Assembly: GCF_900166635.1 (NCBI RefSeq)
Contig: NZ_LT800497.1
Coordinates: forward strand, 3,148,344 to 3,212,343
Length of the DNA stretch: 64,000 bases
Direction: 5' to 3'
DNA from: Oceanobacillus timonensis
Lineage (GTDB): Bacteria; Bacillota; Bacilli; Bacillales; Amphibacillaceae
In this document: piece after piece, positions 1 through 8,890 of the stretch
Position numbering within the stretch: the stretch's first letter is position 1
How the letters are laid out: every line of letters starts with the position of its first letter
Position numbers and translations under genes: made by a program
The notes under the pieces: model-generated
Seen by the model: only the letters and a program-made list of their open reading frames with translations
Told to the model about the DNA's origin: nothing
The model's database searches: none

Positions 1-94
1 TATACGTGAAATAGTAATTACTGCATCTAATATCACACCTTTTATTAGCATTAAAACAAAGTTATTTAAAACAAAAGGTAAGGGATTGTATATA

Positions 95-700
95 ATGATC
101 TTCATTAGAAGTGAAAGTTTTAAAGAATTTTTATCAAAGTATCCAATAACCTCATTTATTGTCTTATTAAATACGCTTGCATTCATATACACATCCCTTA
201 TCGGTGGTTTATTAGATGGGGAAGTATCCAATAGATTAGGTGGAATATCACTGGAATATATACATCAAAACGAATATTACCGTATGTTAAGCTATGCATT
301 TTTACATGTTTCATTTGCGCATTTCGCTTTTAATATGGTAGCAATTATTATTCTAAACCCGCCTATTGAGAAAAGTGTAGGGAAACTCAAATATGTCATA
401 TTATTCTTTTTTACTATTATTGGCAGTGCAATAGCAATTATAATAATGAGTAGCGGCCCTGTTGTTGGCGCTTCAGGATTTGGTTATGGTATTTTTGGGC
501 TATACCTGTCTATTATCTGTTTCAAGAAAAAGCTGATAGATAAACAATCAAGGTCTGCTTTATTAGTTTTTATTACTATTGGCTTTTTACTAACTTTTTT
601 TGCTAAAGGTGTTAGTGTAGCTTCACACTTTGGTGGTTTTATTTCCGGTATCATTATCGGTATCGTTTTTATCTTGACAAATAGCATTAAAAAAATGTAA
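95..700 (+). CDS. rhomboid family intramembrane serine protease
   Basis: Small integral membrane protein of about 201 residues with roughly six hydrophobic segments. Rhomboids cleave transmembrane substrates within the membrane. The catalytic serine motif GASG lies near residue 126 and the catalytic histidine is in SHFGG near residue 177. An HxxxxHxxxN-like pattern (HVSFAHFAFN) is the conserved second-helix signature. Size and layout resemble the minimal rhomboid YdcA of B. subtilis rather than the large GluP type. The ATG at 95 is preferred; an in-frame TTG at 86 has a somewhat better-placed AAAGG and is possible. The gene stands alone. The family call is firm and the substrate is unknown. 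Confidence 0.85.
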   Translation: MIFIRSESFKEFLSKYPITSFIVLLNTLAFIYTSLIGGLLDGEVSNRLGGISLEYIHQNEYYRMLSYAFLHVSFAHFAFNMVAIIILNPPIEKSVGKLKYVILFFFTIIGSAIAIIIMSSGPVVGASGFGYGIFGLYLSIICFKKKLIDKQSRSALLVFITIGFLLTFFAKGVSVASHFGGFISGIIIGIVFILTNSIKKM

Positions 701-856
701 AAAATAGTTTCAATGCTGAATAAAATACTAAAAATCGTACTGTTAAAATATCTGAAGTAGCTTTAATTGTCATGGGGTAATTAGTACATCTATGCTGTAT
801 AGACTTCAGTAAAAGTCATTGAAATTGATAAAAATTAAACTGAATATTAATAATAG

Positions 857-894
857 CAAAAAGAAGAAGATATAAATTCCATATCCTCTTCTTT
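857..894 (-). terminator. terminator downstream of helD
   Basis: A 14-bp AT-rich stem with one mismatch (860-873 against 881-894) lies about 70 bases after the helD stop. On the minus strand it is followed by a short T-rich run, so it probably ends the helD transcript. Confidence 0.55.
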
Positions 895-963
895 CTGCTG
901 TTCATCTTTTCCATTTCGTTCTTTGATCAGGAAGATAATAATTACACATTTACTTCCTTCCAC

Positions 964-3273
964 TCACCGTTCCACAATCGTCGCATACCTATATTTCTCT
1001 TTAGGAACATCGCTCAGGAACGGCGACATCTCTGCTGTATAAAACACGGTTAAATCATGCATCGCACGGGTGCATGCTGTATAAAGCAAATATTTATCTG
1101 CTGGATGCGAGTACACTTCACTGGAAGCATCCGCAAGAATCACCGCATCAAATTCAATTCCTTTCGCCAAATAAATCGGAACGATGACAACACCTTTTTG
1201 ATATGTTTTGGTGTTTTCATTAATCTGTTTAACATCTATTTCTTTGTTCAGCTGCTGATATATCTTACGACAGGCATCGGCTGTTTTCGCTATAATAGCA
1301 ATCGTTTCATGCCCTGCCTGCTGCTTCTCCTCTATTTTATGAAGCAAGGCATCTTTTTCAGAAATAGACTTTGTCAGACGGATAACCTCTGGAAGCGGAC
1401 CACTGCGTTCAAAGGCTTCTATCGGTTGATCACTTGGCGAAAAATAAGCTGTGAAATCGGCAATTGGCTTTGTAGAACGATAGCTTTTCGTTAATACAAT
1501 CCGCTCAACACTTTCTTCCAACGAGACATTTTCTTGAATAGGGTTCTCCTTGGACGCATAGGAATAAATGGCCTGGTTTACATCCCCAAGCAATGTAAAG
1601 CTGGCAAAAGGATAAAGATGCCGTAAATAAGCAAATTGAAAAGGCGTATAATCCTGCGCTTCATCTATGACAATTAAATGAACAGGACGGGTGACTTCAT
1701 GCCCTATTATTTCCCCTTTGAAAAAGTTATAAGCCGTAGCCAGTTCCCATGGAAGCTGTTTTTTCCGGAGCAATTTAATAGCGTTCAGTTTATACTCCTG
1801 AACAGCACCACTGCCATTCAATTCCGCTATCAGATCCATATACATTTTAAACGTATTGACGAAACGGTTTTGACGTATCATGTTTTGCAAAGGGGCAAAT
1901 GCTTTTCGGATAATTTTCTCTCTCAATACCTTTTCTTCATCCTGTATACTGCTTTCTCCCTGTTCTTGTTCTGCTTCATGATAAGCTTTCGCATAATCAT
2001 CTTTACTTAACAGCTGCATCTGATCGAGAACCCAGTCTTTTTCCATTTCTTCTTTCTGAAATGCACGGACACGCTGCAAGAGCCATTTTCTGACCTGTTC
2101 CATTTTATTGGGAAGCCGCATGTCTTTTTCTAAAGACGCAAAATAAGCTTCAATCTCTGTCTTATCGATAAGCAATTCATTCCGAAAACGGATGGAACGG
2201 AAAGTAAGATTGGATTGATTTATTTTCTCTAAATGCCACTTTATTTCATCCATAAAAGTAACACTGGAGAAATGCTGAATTGCTTCCATCTGTGCTTGCT
2301 GCTCATTCTCCTCGAGACGCATCAGTTTTTCGATTTGTTCAAAAGGTGTATCTACATGCAATGCATTGTCCATACCATTTACCACAAATTGATGGAACGT
2401 CTGCTGGTTCACAGGCTCCTCTCCCAATTCAGGCAGAACATTGGATACATAACTTGTAAACAAATCATTCGGTGATAATAATAATACCTGGTTCGCGGTT
2501 AGATTAGTCCGGTGATGATATAGTAAATACGCAATCCGCTGCAATGCTGCTGATGTTTTTCCGCTTCCAGCCGCTCCTTGTACAACAAGTATTTTACTGC
2601 CGCGGTGACGGATCACTGCATTTTGTTCCTGCTGAATCGTCGAAACGATCGATTTCATTTGCGTATCAGCTGCCTCGCTTAGACTTTCCTGAAGCATCTC
2701 ATCAATAATGGTAACCGATGTATCAAAAATGCCTTTCATCTTCCCATTACGAATCATATATTGACGTTTTAACCGCATGTCACCTTGAACGGTTTCTTCC
2801 TCTGTCCGATATTCCACCGGACCAGGAGCATAATCATAATAGATACTCGAAATCGGAGCACGCCAATCATAAATCAAAAAGTCTCTATCTTCTTCATCCA
2901 TTAAAGAGGAAGTTCCAATATAAATTTTTTCGATATCTTCACTGCCCTCTTCCTGGAAATCAACTCTTCCGAAATAAGGCTGATTTTTTAACCGCTCCAA
3001 CTGTTTCATTCGCTGATAATTCTTTCCATAATGGCGTTCTTTTTGCGCAAGAATATTGGATTGCTGCTTAATACTTTCTTGCGTCTCAATAATGTCGTCC
3101 ATTTCATCCATATTGACCGTAATATCATCCCAGAATGTTTTACGTAATTCAACGACATCTTCTTTCACCTTGGAGGATTGTTCCTTCAAAGCATTTTGTT
3201 TCTCATCAATTATATTTAAAACCTTCTCCAGTCGCTGATATTCAAATTCATGACTATTACTTTGCTTATCCAT
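964..3273 (-). CDS. helD: HelD-type RNA polymerase recycling ATPase
   Basis: Superfamily I helicase-like protein of 769 residues, matching the length of B. subtilis HelD (YvgS). In that family the protein binds RNA polymerase and uses ATP to release stalled or post-termination polymerase from nucleic acid. The N-terminus (residues 1-90) is charged and predicted coiled coil, as expected for the arm that enters the secondary channel. Walker A is GAAGSGKTSA near residue 235. Walker B is VIDEAQDY near residue 545, followed by a UvrD-like motif with KSYRST. The start was set at the ATG at 3273, which follows a perfect AAGGAGG seven bases upstream. The longer reading frame to 3294 has no ribosome binding site. 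Confidence 0.9.
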   Translation of the reverse strand: MDKQSNSHEFEYQRLEKVLNIIDEKQNALKEQSSKVKEDVVELRKTFWDDITVNMDEMDDIIETQESIKQQSNILAQKERHYGKNYQRMKQLERLKNQPYFGRVDFQEEGSEDIEKIYIGTSSLMDEEDRDFLIYDWRAPISSIYYDYAPGPVEYRTEEETVQGDMRLKRQYMIRNGKMKGIFDTSVTIIDEMLQESLSEAADTQMKSIVSTIQQEQNAVIRHRGSKILVVQGAAGSGKTSAALQRIAYLLYHHRTNLTANQVLLLSPNDLFTSYVSNVLPELGEEPVNQQTFHQFVVNGMDNALHVDTPFEQIEKLMRLEENEQQAQMEAIQHFSSVTFMDEIKWHLEKINQSNLTFRSIRFRNELLIDKTEIEAYFASLEKDMRLPNKMEQVRKWLLQRVRAFQKEEMEKDWVLDQMQLLSKDDYAKAYHEAEQEQGESSIQDEEKVLREKIIRKAFAPLQNMIRQNRFVNTFKMYMDLIAELNGSGAVQEYKLNAIKLLRKKQLPWELATAYNFFKGEIIGHEVTRPVHLIVIDEAQDYTPFQFAYLRHLYPFASFTLLGDVNQAIYSYASKENPIQENVSLEESVERIVLTKSYRSTKPIADFTAYFSPSDQPIEAFERSGPLPEVIRLTKSISEKDALLHKIEEKQQAGHETIAIIAKTADACRKIYQQLNKEIDVKQINENTKTYQKGVVIVPIYLAKGIEFDAVILADASSEVYSHPADKYLLYTACTRAMHDLTVFYTAEMSPFLSDVPKEKYRYATIVER

Positions 3274-3421
3274 CAACTTCCTCCTTAACCCCAAAAAAAT
3301 ATATTGACAACCTCATTATTAAAGTGTATAATTATACTGCATATATTTATATTGTTAATCATCTCTTTAACTTTTATATTTTACCATTATTGACCCAATT
3401 AATCAATACATACATTAATGT

Positions 3422-3456
3422 AAAAAGCTTGCTAAACATCTTTAGCAAGCTCTTTT
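3422..3456 (-). terminator. terminator of the doeA-like transcription unit
   Basis: A perfect 10-bp stem GCTTGCTAAA/TTTAGCAAGC with a four-base loop is flanked by A and T runs, so it could work in both directions. It lies 110 bases downstream of the DoeA-like stop codon and ends the cluster. The rest of 3274-3567 shows no gene. Confidence 0.75.
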
Positions 3457-3567
3457 ATTCGTTAAAAATCTTCCTAAGATTGAAGAATGAAGAAAGTACA
3501 CTCAAAGATTCCTTTCCTTATACCTTGCTGTTAAAATTGATCATTTCAATAAGGAAAATGTTTCCTA

Positions 3568-4737
3568 TTAATTAATAAATAACTTTCGTTCCACATTCGC
3601 GAGCACCTCTACCCCGTTTTCAGTAACACGAAATGTTTCACTTATTTCTATCCCGTAAGTATCCATCCAAATTCCAGGAATCATATGAAAAACCATGTTT
3701 GGTTGTAACACCGTTTGATCTCCAGATCGCAGACTTGCTGTGTGCTCTCCCCAATCCGGCGGATAATTTAGTCCGGTCGAATAACCCAGCCGTGACTCTT
3801 TTTCAAAGCCTCTTTTTTCAATCGACCTTTTCCATGCCAGTTCTACTTCTTCACATGTAACGCCAGGTTTAATAACATCAAGCGCCGCTTCTATCCCTTC
3901 TATCGTTACATCTGCTAATTCTTCCATTTCAGAAGTCGGTTTACCTATTACTAGAGTTCTTGCAAGCGGAGAATGGTAACGTTTATGGCACCCGGCCAGT
4001 TCTAAAACAACAGGATCGCCCTCTTTATAAACTTCATCTGTCCACGTTAAGTGGCATGCAGATGTTTTTTCGCCTGAAGGTAATAACGGAACAATCGACG
4101 TATAATCACCGCCAAATTCTTCTGTTCCTGAAATTTGTTTATGGAAAATGTCTGCCACGACGTCACATTCTCTCACGCCGGCTTTAATTCGCTCAATTCC
4201 TTTGTACATTGTTTCTGTCACAATTGTCGCAGCTCGTTTAATATACTCTATTTCTTGTTTAGACTTAATAATCCGAATCCAATTTACAAGTGTTGTTCCA
4301 TCTACAAAAGTAGCGTCAGGAAGCTGCTGCGTAAGTTGGAGATAATTTCTCGCAGTAAAATAGTATGCATCAAATTCGGCTGCAATCGTCTTATTGGATT
4401 GGCCCTTTTCTTTTAAAATGCCGGCTACAAAGTCCATTGGATGTTTTTCTGTGGATTGAACATGATCATCTGAATAAGGAAGAATATTATCCGCACTTAA
4501 CCACGTAGTGATTTTGGCTGCACTGGCGTCAATTCCCCGCCCTGCCCAAATGGGTTCTGTTTCTTGATCTATAATGATTAGCAATTGATGTACATAAAAT
4601 GACCATGCATTAAACCCAGTCAAATAACTGATATTTGCCGGATCTGTGATTAACAAAACATTTATTCCCTGCTTTTCCATGCTTTGCTTTGTTTTTTTCA
4701 ATCTTGTTTGATATTCTGTTTTCGCAAAGTTTAACAT
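3568..4737 (-). CDS. doeA: M24/creatinase-fold hydrolase, probable ectoine hydrolase (DoeA/EutD-like)
   Basis: A 389-residue pita-bread-fold protein with an N-terminal creatinase domain (about 1-130) and a C-terminal M24 domain. DoeA/EutD opens the ectoine ring to N-acetyl-diaminobutyrate. Two positions that bind metal in true Xaa-Pro peptidases are changed: the usual Asp-x-Gly strand reads VLELAG (about 244-249) and the usual S-D-x-T-R segment reads HSPLART (about 255-261). This argues against an aminopeptidase and fits the non-peptidase creatinase/EutD branch. Segments such as GGDYTSIVPLLPSGE and YPPDWGEHTASLR match my memory of DoeA proteins. The start at 4737 follows GAAGGG; the upstream ATG at 4779 lacks a site. 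The family is firm. The ectoine substrate is inferred from family and neighbours. Confidence 0.75.
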   Translation of the reverse strand: MLNFAKTEYQTRLKKTKQSMEKQGINVLLITDPANISYLTGFNAWSFYVHQLLIIIDQETEPIWAGRGIDASAAKITTWLSADNILPYSDDHVQSTEKHPMDFVAGILKEKGQSNKTIAAEFDAYYFTARNYLQLTQQLPDATFVDGTTLVNWIRIIKSKQEIEYIKRAATIVTETMYKGIERIKAGVRECDVVADIFHKQISGTEEFGGDYTSIVPLLPSGEKTSACHLTWTDEVYKEGDPVVLELAGCHKRYHSPLARTLVIGKPTSEMEELADVTIEGIEAALDVIKPGVTCEEVELAWKRSIEKRGFEKESRLGYSTGLNYPPDWGEHTASLRSGDQTVLQPNMVFHMIPGIWMDTYGIEISETFRVTENGVEVLANVERKLFIN

Positions 4738-4917
4738 ATTATCAGTCCCTTCTAAAATTCCAATGAAGATTTTTATCATTTTCTATTTCACAGAAGTACT
4801 AAAAACAAAATCAAATCACGAAAAAAGAAGCCCAATTCAAATGGTGCAGTCAATGAGATTAGACTCCTTATCAAAGTGTGAAAAAAATATAATTTTCAAT
4901 TATTTTTCAATATAGAT

Positions 4918-5979
4918 TTATTCTGCCAACTCCGTTTCAGCTTCTTTTATTTCTTTTTCAAGCAATTCAATCATTTCTTTTGCGTCATCACTTTCTTCCT
5001 TATATGCCTCACGAATCGGTAATGATACCTCTTTGAATGCTTCTCTTTGCTCAGATGTCAGCTCCATAATTTCGATATCATCTTCCTCCGCTACTTCAAG
5101 TGCTTTTTCTGCTTCCTCATCCTGCATATCAAAAGACCAATCGTTCACTTCATGGATAGCTTCCTGAATAACCTGTTGGTCTTCTTCCGGTAAGCCTTCA
5201 AAAAATGCTTGATTCGAAACGGTTGCCGTTGTATAAATATGATGTTTCGTATCCATTAAATAATCTTGCACTTCCAGGAAATTACCGTTGACAATATAAA
5301 ACAGCGGATTTTCTTGTCCGTCGATGCCATTTGTTTGCAGCATTGTATATATCTCACCAGAATCCGTTGTTGTCGGAGTAGCTCCCATCAGTTCATATGA
5401 CTTTATAATTAAGTTTGTTGGCATGGTTCTCATCTTAACTCCATTCATATCATCAGGAGCAGTAATTGCTTGATTAGCAGACCAATACATAAATCCTTCC
5501 AGCCAGAAATGAAAAGGGATGATACCGATTTCTTCATATTTATTTGCGAGTAAACCATTTAATGCTTCACTTTCCTTTAATACTTTTTTATTGACCTCTA
5601 AGTTATCAGAAAATAAAAAGGGAATAGACATAATTTGAGATTCAGGTATCACATCTCCAGAGAAACCAGGGGATGTAATTGCTAGATCGATGGCACCAGT
5701 TTGTAAGGAATGTAAGATGTCAATACTTGTTCCAAGTGTACCTCCTGTATACACATCCACTTTTATTCTTCCATTTGTTTTTTCCTCGATGACTTCTTTA
5801 AACTTATTGGCATATAAGTCCTGCACGTCTCCCTGGCCTTCTTCATGGGCAAATTTTAATGTCATTTCTTCACCGCCCGAACTTGCTTCACTACGCATTC
5901 CGTCCTTGTTGCATGCCGCTAAAATACTAAACGTTATAACGATGAAAAAAAGCAAATAGAATCTCTTTTTCCTACCCAA
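4918..5979 (-). CDS. dctP: TRAP transporter solute-binding lipoprotein (DctP family)
   Basis: A 353-residue extracytoplasmic receptor of a tripartite ATP-independent periplasmic transporter. The N-terminus carries a lipoprotein signal with lipobox LAAC and lipidated Cys23, so the protein should be anchored to the outer face of the membrane. DctP-family features include KFAHEEGQGD near the start of the mature domain and PDDMNGVKMRTMPTNL in the ligand-binding region. The chosen start is a TTG behind a strong GGGAGGGG. It lies 88 bases after the DctM gene, so the order is small permease, large permease, receptor. In this setting it resembles the ectoine receptors TeaA and UehA, but the ligand cannot be read from the sequence. 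Confidence 0.85.
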   Translation of the reverse strand: MGRKKRFYLLFFIVITFSILAACNKDGMRSEASSGGEEMTLKFAHEEGQGDVQDLYANKFKEVIEEKTNGRIKVDVYTGGTLGTSIDILHSLQTGAIDLAITSPGFSGDVIPESQIMSIPFLFSDNLEVNKKVLKESEALNGLLANKYEEIGIIPFHFWLEGFMYWSANQAITAPDDMNGVKMRTMPTNLIIKSYELMGATPTTTDSGEIYTMLQTNGIDGQENPLFYIVNGNFLEVQDYLMDTKHHIYTTATVSNQAFFEGLPEEDQQVIQEAIHEVNDWSFDMQDEEAEKALEVAEEDDIEIMELTSEQREAFKEVSLPIREAYKEESDDAKEMIELLEKEIKEAETELAE

Positions 5980-6067
5980 ATTACTTCCCCTCCCTTTGAC
6001 GTATTCCTTTTATCATCAAAACTGAGATACCTCTCAAAAAAAACATCACCATATGTAAATAAGGTAA

Positions 6068-7360
6068 TCATGAACCTCCTTCCGATAAGCCTAAAATATT
6101 TTGGTAAATCATAATAATTTCCGGAAAACAAATCAGTAATAGGTTGGTCACCATAAAGATAATAATATACGGAATGACGCCTTTAACTACTTCTAAATAA
6201 GGTTTTTTAAATATAGCACAAGCGGTAAATATATTAACCCCGAATGGAGGCGTTACTGTACCAAGTGTTGCTTGCATCGTAATTAAGATTCCAATGGCTA
6301 CAGGGTGAATCCCTGCCGTCACAGCAATTGGAAAAAAGATAGGTGTCAATATTGCTATGGCTACCAATGAATCGACAAACATACAAGATACTAAGAAAAA
6401 CAACGACATAATGAGTAGTATTTCCAGTTGAGAAGGGTTGGAACTCAATACGGTTTCTGTTAACATTTGCGGAACTCTTAAATAAGAAATAATCCAAGAA
6501 AAAACGCCGCCAACTGCTAGTAAAATAAATACAATACTCGTTACAATTCCAGTTGATACAGCAATTCGGTACATATCTTTCCATTGAATAGATCGGTAAA
6601 TAACGCGTTCTAAAAGAGCTGCATAAAGCACGGAAAACGCAGCCGCTTCTGTCGGACTAAACATCCCGGTATAAATGCCTCCCAAAATTAATATCGGGAA
6701 CCCAAATGTTAAAATGGCGCTTTTGAAAGAAGACCAGCGCTGTCTCCAAGATGCTTTAGGCTCAACCGGGATGTCCTTTTTGATGGCAATAAAGAACTCC
6801 CATAAAGAAAAACTCAAAAAGATGATGAAACCCGGAATAATTCCGGCGATGAACAAATCACCTACCGATGTTCCTGTGAGCATGCCATAATAAATCATGA
6901 CGATACTTGGCGGTATTAAAATGGCAATGCCTGCGGAGTTAATAATTAAGCCCGTGATATGCGAGTCTTTATATCCATATTCTAAAGCTCTTTTTCGCAT
7001 TGGCTTTCCAATGGCAGCAATCGTGGCCTGTGAAGAACCAGATACGGATCCGAACATCGTACTTGTTGCTGCTGCAACAATGCCCGTTCCTCCACGGATA
7101 TGCCCGAACATATCCTTAACAAAATCTAATAACCGATTCGCTGTTTTCCCTTCAACAAGGATATCTGCTGCAAATATAAACATTGGTATAGCCAGTAATA
7201 CATACGATTCAATACTGCTTGTCATCACCTGGCCAAACATAGCCATATCGATATTCGGCGTAAAAAACAGCATCAATAATAAAGTAGGCACGAGCAGAAC
7301 AATCATAATGGGGAAATTTAAAAATAACATAATAAATAATAAGATGATAATAAGCCACAT
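6068..7360 (-). CDS. dctM: TRAP transporter large permease (DctM family)
   Basis: A 430-residue membrane protein with about twelve hydrophobic helices, the length typical of DctM subunits. This subunit forms the Na+-coupled translocation channel. The conserved segment FGSVSGSSQATIAAIG lies around residues 100-116 and GMFSPTEAAAFSVLYA around 225. It sits between dctQ (62 bases upstream) and dctP (88 bases downstream) on the same strand, giving a complete TRAP system. The ribosome binding site is weak, with GGGGG about 12 bases from the ATG, consistent with translation following the upstream gene. Confidence 0.9.
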   Translation of the reverse strand: MWLIIILLFIMLFLNFPIMIVLLVPTLLLMLFFTPNIDMAMFGQVMTSSIESYVLLAIPMFIFAADILVEGKTANRLLDFVKDMFGHIRGGTGIVAAATSTMFGSVSGSSQATIAAIGKPMRKRALEYGYKDSHITGLIINSAGIAILIPPSIVMIYYGMLTGTSVGDLFIAGIIPGFIIFLSFSLWEFFIAIKKDIPVEPKASWRQRWSSFKSAILTFGFPILILGGIYTGMFSPTEAAAFSVLYAALLERVIYRSIQWKDMYRIAVSTGIVTSIVFILLAVGGVFSWIISYLRVPQMLTETVLSSNPSQLEILLIMSLFFLVSCMFVDSLVAIAILTPIFFPIAVTAGIHPVAIGILITMQATLGTVTPPFGVNIFTACAIFKKPYLEVVKGVIPYIIIFMVTNLLLICFPEIIMIYQNILGLSEGGS

Positions 7361-7422
7361 GGTTCTCTATACCCCCGTTCTCCGTTATTGTTCCTTTTCA
7401 AAAGTATTTCAGCATCTCTTCG

Positions 7423-7917
7423 TTATACACTATCTTGAACGTTTTCTTTCATCCGTTTCCCAAAATTAACAAAATAACGGATACTCGCTAAGAAGAAACC
7501 GATTGGAACAAACATCATGGTGAGATACAAGGGTATTCTTAAAATAGTCGATACTTGACCTAATGTATATAAATGTTGAATATACTTCATACCTAAATAC
7601 GTGCAAAAAACCAATACAAGAGCAGATATCAAATTAATGAATATTCCCAAAATTCTTTGTGCCTTTTCAGACATTAAATCATAAAACCCGGACATCTCGA
7701 TATGCATCCCTTTCCGCGCAGCATAACCGAGCCCCATGAATGTAAGTATAATAATTCCCACCTTCCCCAATTCTTCCGTGAATGGCCAACTTTTGCTAAA
7801 AAAATAACGACTTATGGTATTACCTACTAACATCAAACTAATGGAGATGATTGTAATACTTAATATTCCCGCCTCTATCTTCTCCCAAATCTCATCAATC
7901 CTGCGTAAAATACGCAT
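7423..7917 (-). CDS. dctQ: TRAP transporter small permease (DctQ family)
   Basis: A 164-residue protein with four hydrophobic segments, typical of the DctQ subunit that pairs with DctM and docks the receptor. The segment GKVGIIILTFMGLGYAARKG near residue 60 is the family signature. Three consecutive ATG codons follow GGAGG. Only the third (7917) has normal spacing of about seven bases, so it was chosen. The gene lies 47 bases after the EutA-like gene and is probably cotranscribed with it. Confidence 0.85.
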   Translation of the reverse strand: MRILRRIDEIWEKIEAGILSITIISISLMLVGNTISRYFFSKSWPFTEELGKVGIIILTFMGLGYAARKGMHIEMSGFYDLMSEKAQRILGIFINLISALVLVFCTYLGMKYIQHLYTLGQVSTILRIPLYLTMMFVPIGFFLASIRYFVNFGKRMKENVQDSV

Positions 7918-7964
7918 CATCATGCCTCCTTCCCTTGTATACGCTTTCAAAAATATATTCCTTA

Positions 7965-8717
7965 TTAGCTTTCAAACAGCTGTCCAAAGTTTTTTATCTT
8001 GGCATTTACTTTACTCAATTTTAATGCATACCAAAAGGTCGCTTGATTAGAAGTAATGACCGGTTTTTGAAGGTCTTCTTCTAACATATGAATGATATTG
8101 GCTGCCGAAAGACCCGTACAGGAAAGGAATACTGCTTCTGCATCCTCTGTATTCACCTTCATAGCCATCTGATATATTGCATTGGTATCTAATGTTGAGA
8201 TTTGGTAATCATTCGTTATACCTAAGCCTGTCATGTTGGTGATCTGCAAGTTACCATCCGTAAAATACTGATATGCCAAGTCATTGACATCTTTTTCATA
8301 AGGTGTCGCAATGGCTACTTTTTTGATATGAAGCGATTGAAGTGCTTCTAGAGCTGCATTCGCTGTCGTTGTACACGGAATATTAGCAACTGCTTCCATC
8401 TGATGAATAAATGCTTTGTCATACGCAAAACCATTTATAAAGCTTCCACTCGTACATCCAAAAGCAATGGAGCTTAACGGAGCTTGTGCAAGCAGTTTCG
8501 TTGCTGCTAGGGCGTCTTTGCCAAGCTTTGACAAATCGCTGACAGTAAATTGCTCTGGCTGCTCGCATAAAGCTATTCTTGTCGTGTGGGTTGTTACTCC
8601 TGGCGGCGCCATCTGGTTAAACTCTACTTCCATAGCGTAAGCGGAAGCAATGTAAATTAATCCTATTTTCGCTCTCCAGCCATAAGGGGCGGCTTCCAAT
8701 GATATACGCTCTCCCAT
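7965..8717 (-). CDS. Asp/Glu racemase superfamily protein, EutA/maleate isomerase-like
   Basis: A 250-residue enzyme of the Asp/Glu racemase, maleate isomerase and arylmalonate decarboxylase superfamily. Two catalytic-type cysteines are visible in GCTSGS near residue 89 and SCTGLSA near residue 198, each in the expected position of a two-domain pseudo-symmetric fold. EutA proteins of this type are present in rhizobial and Ruegeria ectoine utilisation loci, where their exact role is unsettled. The ATG at 8717 has only a distant GAGGTG. A promoter lies just upstream at 8778-8806. The superfamily is firm; EutA orthology is inferred from context. Confidence 0.7.
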   Translation of the reverse strand: MGERISLEAAPYGWRAKIGLIYIASAYAMEVEFNQMAPPGVTTHTTRIALCEQPEQFTVSDLSKLGKDALAATKLLAQAPLSSIAFGCTSGSFINGFAYDKAFIHQMEAVANIPCTTTANAALEALQSLHIKKVAIATPYEKDVNDLAYQYFTDGNLQITNMTGLGITNDYQISTLDTNAIYQMAMKVNTEDAEAVFLSCTGLSAANIIHMLEEDLQKPVITSNQATFWYALKLSKVNAKIKNFGQLFES

Positions 8718-8777
8718 CTTTTATTTTAGAATTACAACACCTCACATCACGTATAAAGAAAAATATGATTGAGGAAA

Positions 8778-8806
8778 ATTATACCTTACATTATAAAAAT
8801 AGTCAC
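8778..8806 (-). promoter_or_regulatory. sigma-A promoter for the EutA-TRAP-DoeA unit
   Basis: On the minus strand, GTGACT and a perfect TATAAT are separated by 17 bases, 61 bases upstream of the EutA-like start. Together with the terminator just before it, this starts a second transcription unit in the cluster. Confidence 0.65.
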
Positions 8807-8846
8807 CTATGAAAATAGTTCATTAGAAAATGTTATTCTATATGAG

Positions 8847-8886
8847 AAAAAACAGGGGAGCATAAAGGAACTCCACCTGTGTTTTT
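8847..8886 (-). terminator. terminator after the class III aminotransferase gene
   Basis: A stem of about 14 bp with CAGG/CCTG and GAG/CTC cores, one bulge and one mismatch, has a 10-base loop and T runs on either strand. It lies four bases after the aminotransferase stop and splits the cluster into two transcription units. Confidence 0.75.
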
Positions 8887-8890
8887 CATT

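Noticed and set aside
1057..3238. Several plus-strand frames opposite helD
   Set aside because: They are shadows of the helD coding strand without start signals.
4738..4917. Terminator or riboswitch between dctP and the doeA-like gene
   Set aside because: Only a weak AT-rich stem is present, without GC core or T run; cotranscription looks more likely.
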